A stretch of DNA of 6,256 nucleotides from 2-02-FULL-38-15 sp964645555 (GTDB lineage Bacteria > Patescibacteriota > Microgenomatia > Daviesbacterales > UBA10151), in the NCBI GenBank assembly GCA_964645555.1, contig CAZYBP010000054.1, positions 1-6,256 on the forward strand, in the 5' to 3' direction. The first letter of the stretch is position 1. Every line of letters starts with the position of its first letter. Shown in pieces: positions 4,935-6,256 of the stretch. Both the position numbers and the translations under genes were made by a program. Below the pieces are notes generated by a model, which searched no databases, was not told where the DNA came from, and saw only the letters and a program-made list of their open reading frames with translations.

Positions 4935-5567
4935 TTAGAAACCCAGAAGGCTGCTTAAGAACTGGACAATGGATCCTAAGATTACTTGTAGCAGAGAACC
5001 TCCGCCAAAAGGTACCATCATTAGGATTAAAAGTAATAAAAAACCATATGGCTCAAGTTTTTGGTATTCTCTGGCTAAATTATATGGCAGTTGTGACAAT
5101 AATACCTTTGAGCCGTCTAAAGGAGGAATCGGAAAGAGATTAAACACCCCTAAAACCAAATTAATTGTAGCAGTAAATTTTAGCAGTCCTAATACTAGTA
5201 GTGGGGTATTAGGGAAAGCGTTTAATAGATGGTAGAGTAAAGCAGCAATAATAGCCAGTGCTAAGTTAGCCAAAATACCGGCTGCAGAAACAAATAGTTC
5301 ACCTTTTCTTAAGTTTGAAAAGTTTAAGGGATTAACAGGTACCGGCTTTGCCCAGCCAAAAAGAACCGGGGAACCGGTGAAAATTAGTAGCGCGGGTAAT
5401 AAGATAGTACCGAACAAGTCTATATGAGGTATAGGGTTTAAGGTCAGTCTGCCAGCTCTTTCAGCAGTAGTATCTCCAAACAGTAATGCTACATATCCAT
5501 GCATCACCTCATGCGTAATGACTGAAAAAAGTAAAACTAGTATAGATAGAGCATAGAATTCAGGCAT
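4935..5567 (-). CDS. Site-2-protease-like zinc metalloprotease, peptidase family M50
   Basis: This 210-aa membrane protein carries the intramembrane zinc site of the M50 family. HEVMH at 19-23 supplies H19, E20 and H23 within the first membrane segment, and D151 in NLFPIPPLDGSK is the third ligand. The family stretch GDTTAERAGRLTLNPIPHIDLFGT (31-54), the GWAKPVPVNP motif (71-80) and the SAAGILANL segment (94-102) are all present. Membrane segments lie near 5-29, 52-70, 91-115, 123-145 and 174-208. The length is normal for the short class without PDZ or CBS domains. Such proteases cut membrane-embedded substrates in regulated proteolysis, and no substrate is suggested by the neighbours. The ATG at 5567 fits the family N-terminus. 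It diverges from rpmB across the heptad-repeat spacer, and no convincing -10 box or Shine-Dalgarno sequence is visible. Confidence 0.92.
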   Translation of the reverse strand: MPEFYALSILVLLFSVITHEVMHGYVALLFGDTTAERAGRLTLNPIPHIDLFGTILLPALLIFTGSPVLFGWAKPVPVNPLNFSNLRKGELFVSAAGILANLALAIIAALLYHLLNAFPNTPLLVLGLLKFTATINLVLGVFNLFPIPPLDGSKVLLSQLPYNLAREYQKLEPYGFLLLLILMMVPFGGGSLLQVILGSIVQFLSSLLGF

Positions 5568-5578
5568 AGTAAAGAAAT

Positions 5579-5680
5579 GTCAAAGCTCAAATGTCAAACG
5601 TCAAAACAAATGTTGAATCTTAAAACTAAAAAGATTTGAGATTTTAGATTCAGATTTGAGTTTTGAGCTTTGCGTTTTGA
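5579..5680. repeat. Degenerate heptanucleotide repeats forming an inverted repeat
   Basis: The left arm (5579-5606) is four contiguous 7-mers: GTCAAAG, CTCAAAT, GTCAAAC, GTCAAAA. The right arm (5633-5680) is seven units of the complementary type: GATTTGA, GATTTTA, GATTCA (6 nt), GATTTGA, GTTTTGA, GCTTTGC, GTTTTGA. The arms are mutually inverted, with an 11-bp perfect match between CAAAGCTCAAA (5581-5591) and TTTGAGCTTTG (5662-5672). They lie between the divergent M50 and rpmB genes, where their TTGA cores resemble repeated -35 boxes pointing outwards both ways. Confidence 0.75.
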
Positions 5681-5698
5681 GATAGTTCATGTTATAGT
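5670..5698 (+). promoter_or_regulatory. rpmB promoter, leaderless type
   Basis: TATAGT at 5693-5698 (5 of 6 matches) with TTGCGT at 5670-5675 after a 17-nt spacer. The ATG at 5706 begins 7 nt after the -10 box, so transcription would start at the start codon. The -35 lies inside the heptad-repeat arm. Confidence 0.5.
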
Positions 5699-5705
5699 TT
5701 ACCAC

Positions 5706-5942
5706 ATGCTAGCATGTTTACGTTGTGGAAAAGCAAAGAATATTGTTTCATACTCAAGGCACAAGAAAGGTTCATCCGGTGCAGGAGGAACTTGGGCTTT
5801 ACGTGCCCCGATTCATCAAAGAACCCAAAAACCCAATTTACATGTATTTAAAGGTAAAAAATATTGTACAAAGTGTTTAAGGGTGGTAAAGAGTGTTGTG
5901 ATGTCCTCTCCTAAGACACAACAAGCTCAAGTTTCTGCCTAA
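5706..5942 (+). CDS. rpmB: 50S ribosomal protein L28
   Basis: The 78-aa product starts MLACLRCGKAKNIVSYSRHKKG. It has the L28 N-terminal CxxCGK zinc knuckle (C4, C7), the S-x-SRHK stretch, the RTQKPNLHVF motif (39-48) corresponding to the family PNLQ region, and a second CTKCLR knuckle (C54, C57). A Gly-rich segment with Trp (22-35, SSGAGGTWALRAP) lies between the first knuckle and PNL, and resembles the longer L28 form I associate with candidate-phyla bacteria. L28 is a structural protein of the large subunit. I chose the ATG at 5706 over in-frame extensions to 5670 because a TATAGT box ends 7 nt before it and the extra residues do not fit L28. The gene is monocistronic and diverges from the M50 gene. 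Confidence 0.88.
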   Translation: MLACLRCGKAKNIVSYSRHKKGSSGAGGTWALRAPIHQRTQKPNLHVFKGKKYCTKCLRVVKSVVMSSPKTQQAQVSA

Positions 5943-6012
5943 GAAGAGGTGACTAGAGAATTATCAATCCCTGCCATTTAGCCAAGTTGCTGATCTTTTC
6001 TAGTATTAGTAA

Positions 6013-6040
6013 TTGACATTAGAGGGTAAAAAGATAGAAT
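6013..6040 (+). promoter_or_regulatory. Promoter of the last, truncated gene
   Basis: A perfect TTGACA at 6013-6018, a 16-nt spacer and TAGAAT at 6035-6040. The ATG at 6050 is 9 nt beyond the -10 box, again without a Shine-Dalgarno sequence. Confidence 0.65.
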
Positions 6041-6049
6041 AAAAAGCCT

Positions 6050-6256
6050 ATGAATGGTTCTAGAGCAGTTGAGCAGGTCTCCGCAAATGGTTCAGTTGAT
6101 CCTCTGAGAACTTTTCGTGATCACTTAAAATGGCAGCAAGAAAGATATAAGCCATTTGCGCTTAGGGATTACATTGAGGGGATGTTAGATGGTAAAGAAA
6201 CATATATTCTCGAGGTCATTCATCGTGCATCGCTTCCTTTAGTGGAATTCCCGAAT
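6050..6256 (+). CDS. N-terminal part of an unrecognised protein (3' end outside the window)
   Basis: The frame is open from ATG at 6050 to the window end, giving 69 codons. The protein starts MNGSRAVEQVSANGS and continues with a polar, helix-prone stretch (DPLRTFRDHLKWQQERYKP, about 17-35), then FALRDYIEGMLDGKETYILEV (36-56). There is no signal peptide or membrane segment, so it is probably cytoplasmic. No family is recognised. The call rests on the strong promoter directly upstream, a clean uninterrupted frame to the edge, and the lack of a competing gene. The 107-nt spacer after rpmB shows no clear terminator. Confidence 0.65.
   Translation, partial: MNGSRAVEQVSANGSVDPLRTFRDHLKWQQERYKPFALRDYIEGMLDGKETYILEVIHRASLPLVEFPN

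Noticed and set aside
5670..5705. N-terminal extension of L28 (12 extra residues).
   Set aside because: It lies in the heptad repeat and promoter, the residues do not fit L28, and the -10 box would be inside the coding sequence.
1..6256. CRISPR arrays, insertion sequences, transposases or phage genes.
   Set aside because: No regularly spaced repeats with unique spacers, no terminal inverted repeats with target duplications, and no such protein was found.

Overview
The window looks like part of a small-genome bacterium of the Candidate Phyla Radiation (Patescibacteria), possibly a Microgenomates-type lineage. The grounds are circumstantial: a group I intron inside a tRNA gene, tRNAs without encoded CCA, short intergenic spaces, start codons lying directly behind promoter -10 boxes with no Shine-Dalgarno sequence, AT-rich coding, and the form of ribosomal protein L28. 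No taxonomic marker was searched, so the placement is an inference. The standard genetic code fits, with TGA used as stop in the toxin-antitoxin genes.

Layout. At 1-243 (+) is the 3' end of a probable surface beta-sandwich protein. It runs convergently into an unrecognised 271-aa gene (240-1055, -), and the two stop codons overlap. Further along the minus strand come tRNA-Trp(CCA) at 1117-1188, rpmG for ribosomal protein L33 (1244-1411, a 55-aa gene easily missed), and a VapBC-like toxin-antitoxin pair. In that pair the PIN toxin (1471-1884) overlaps the ribbon-helix-helix antitoxin (1881-2144), and a palindromic operator sits inside its promoter. At 2308-2583 (-) is tRNA-Thr(GGT), split by a 204-nt group I intron just after the anticodon.

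On the plus strand a small VTT/DedA-like membrane protein (2631-3206) is followed by a 391-aa protein (3247-4422) that looks like a diverged ATP-binding domain of the PEP synthase/pyruvate phosphate dikinase type. A second threonine tRNA, tRNA-Thr(TGT), lies at 4433-4503 (-). The 430-nt gap at 4504-4934 has no gene but carries a promoter-like pair, several hairpins and a terminator-like hairpin on the minus strand, so it may encode an unclassified RNA of about 300 nt.

An M50 site-2-protease-like metalloprotease (4935-5567, -) and rpmB for ribosomal protein L28 (5706-5942, +) diverge from a spacer filled with degenerate heptanucleotide repeats arranged as an inverted repeat. The window ends inside an unrecognised gene starting at 6050 (+) behind a strong TTGACA promoter.

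The content is mostly translation genes (two ribosomal proteins, three tRNAs) mixed with a toxin-antitoxin module, two membrane proteins and several orphans. The most notable signals are the intron-bearing tRNA, the repeated leaderless-style promoter layout (TATAAT-like box 6-10 nt before ATG in six genes), the heptad inverted repeat and the candidate noncoding RNA.
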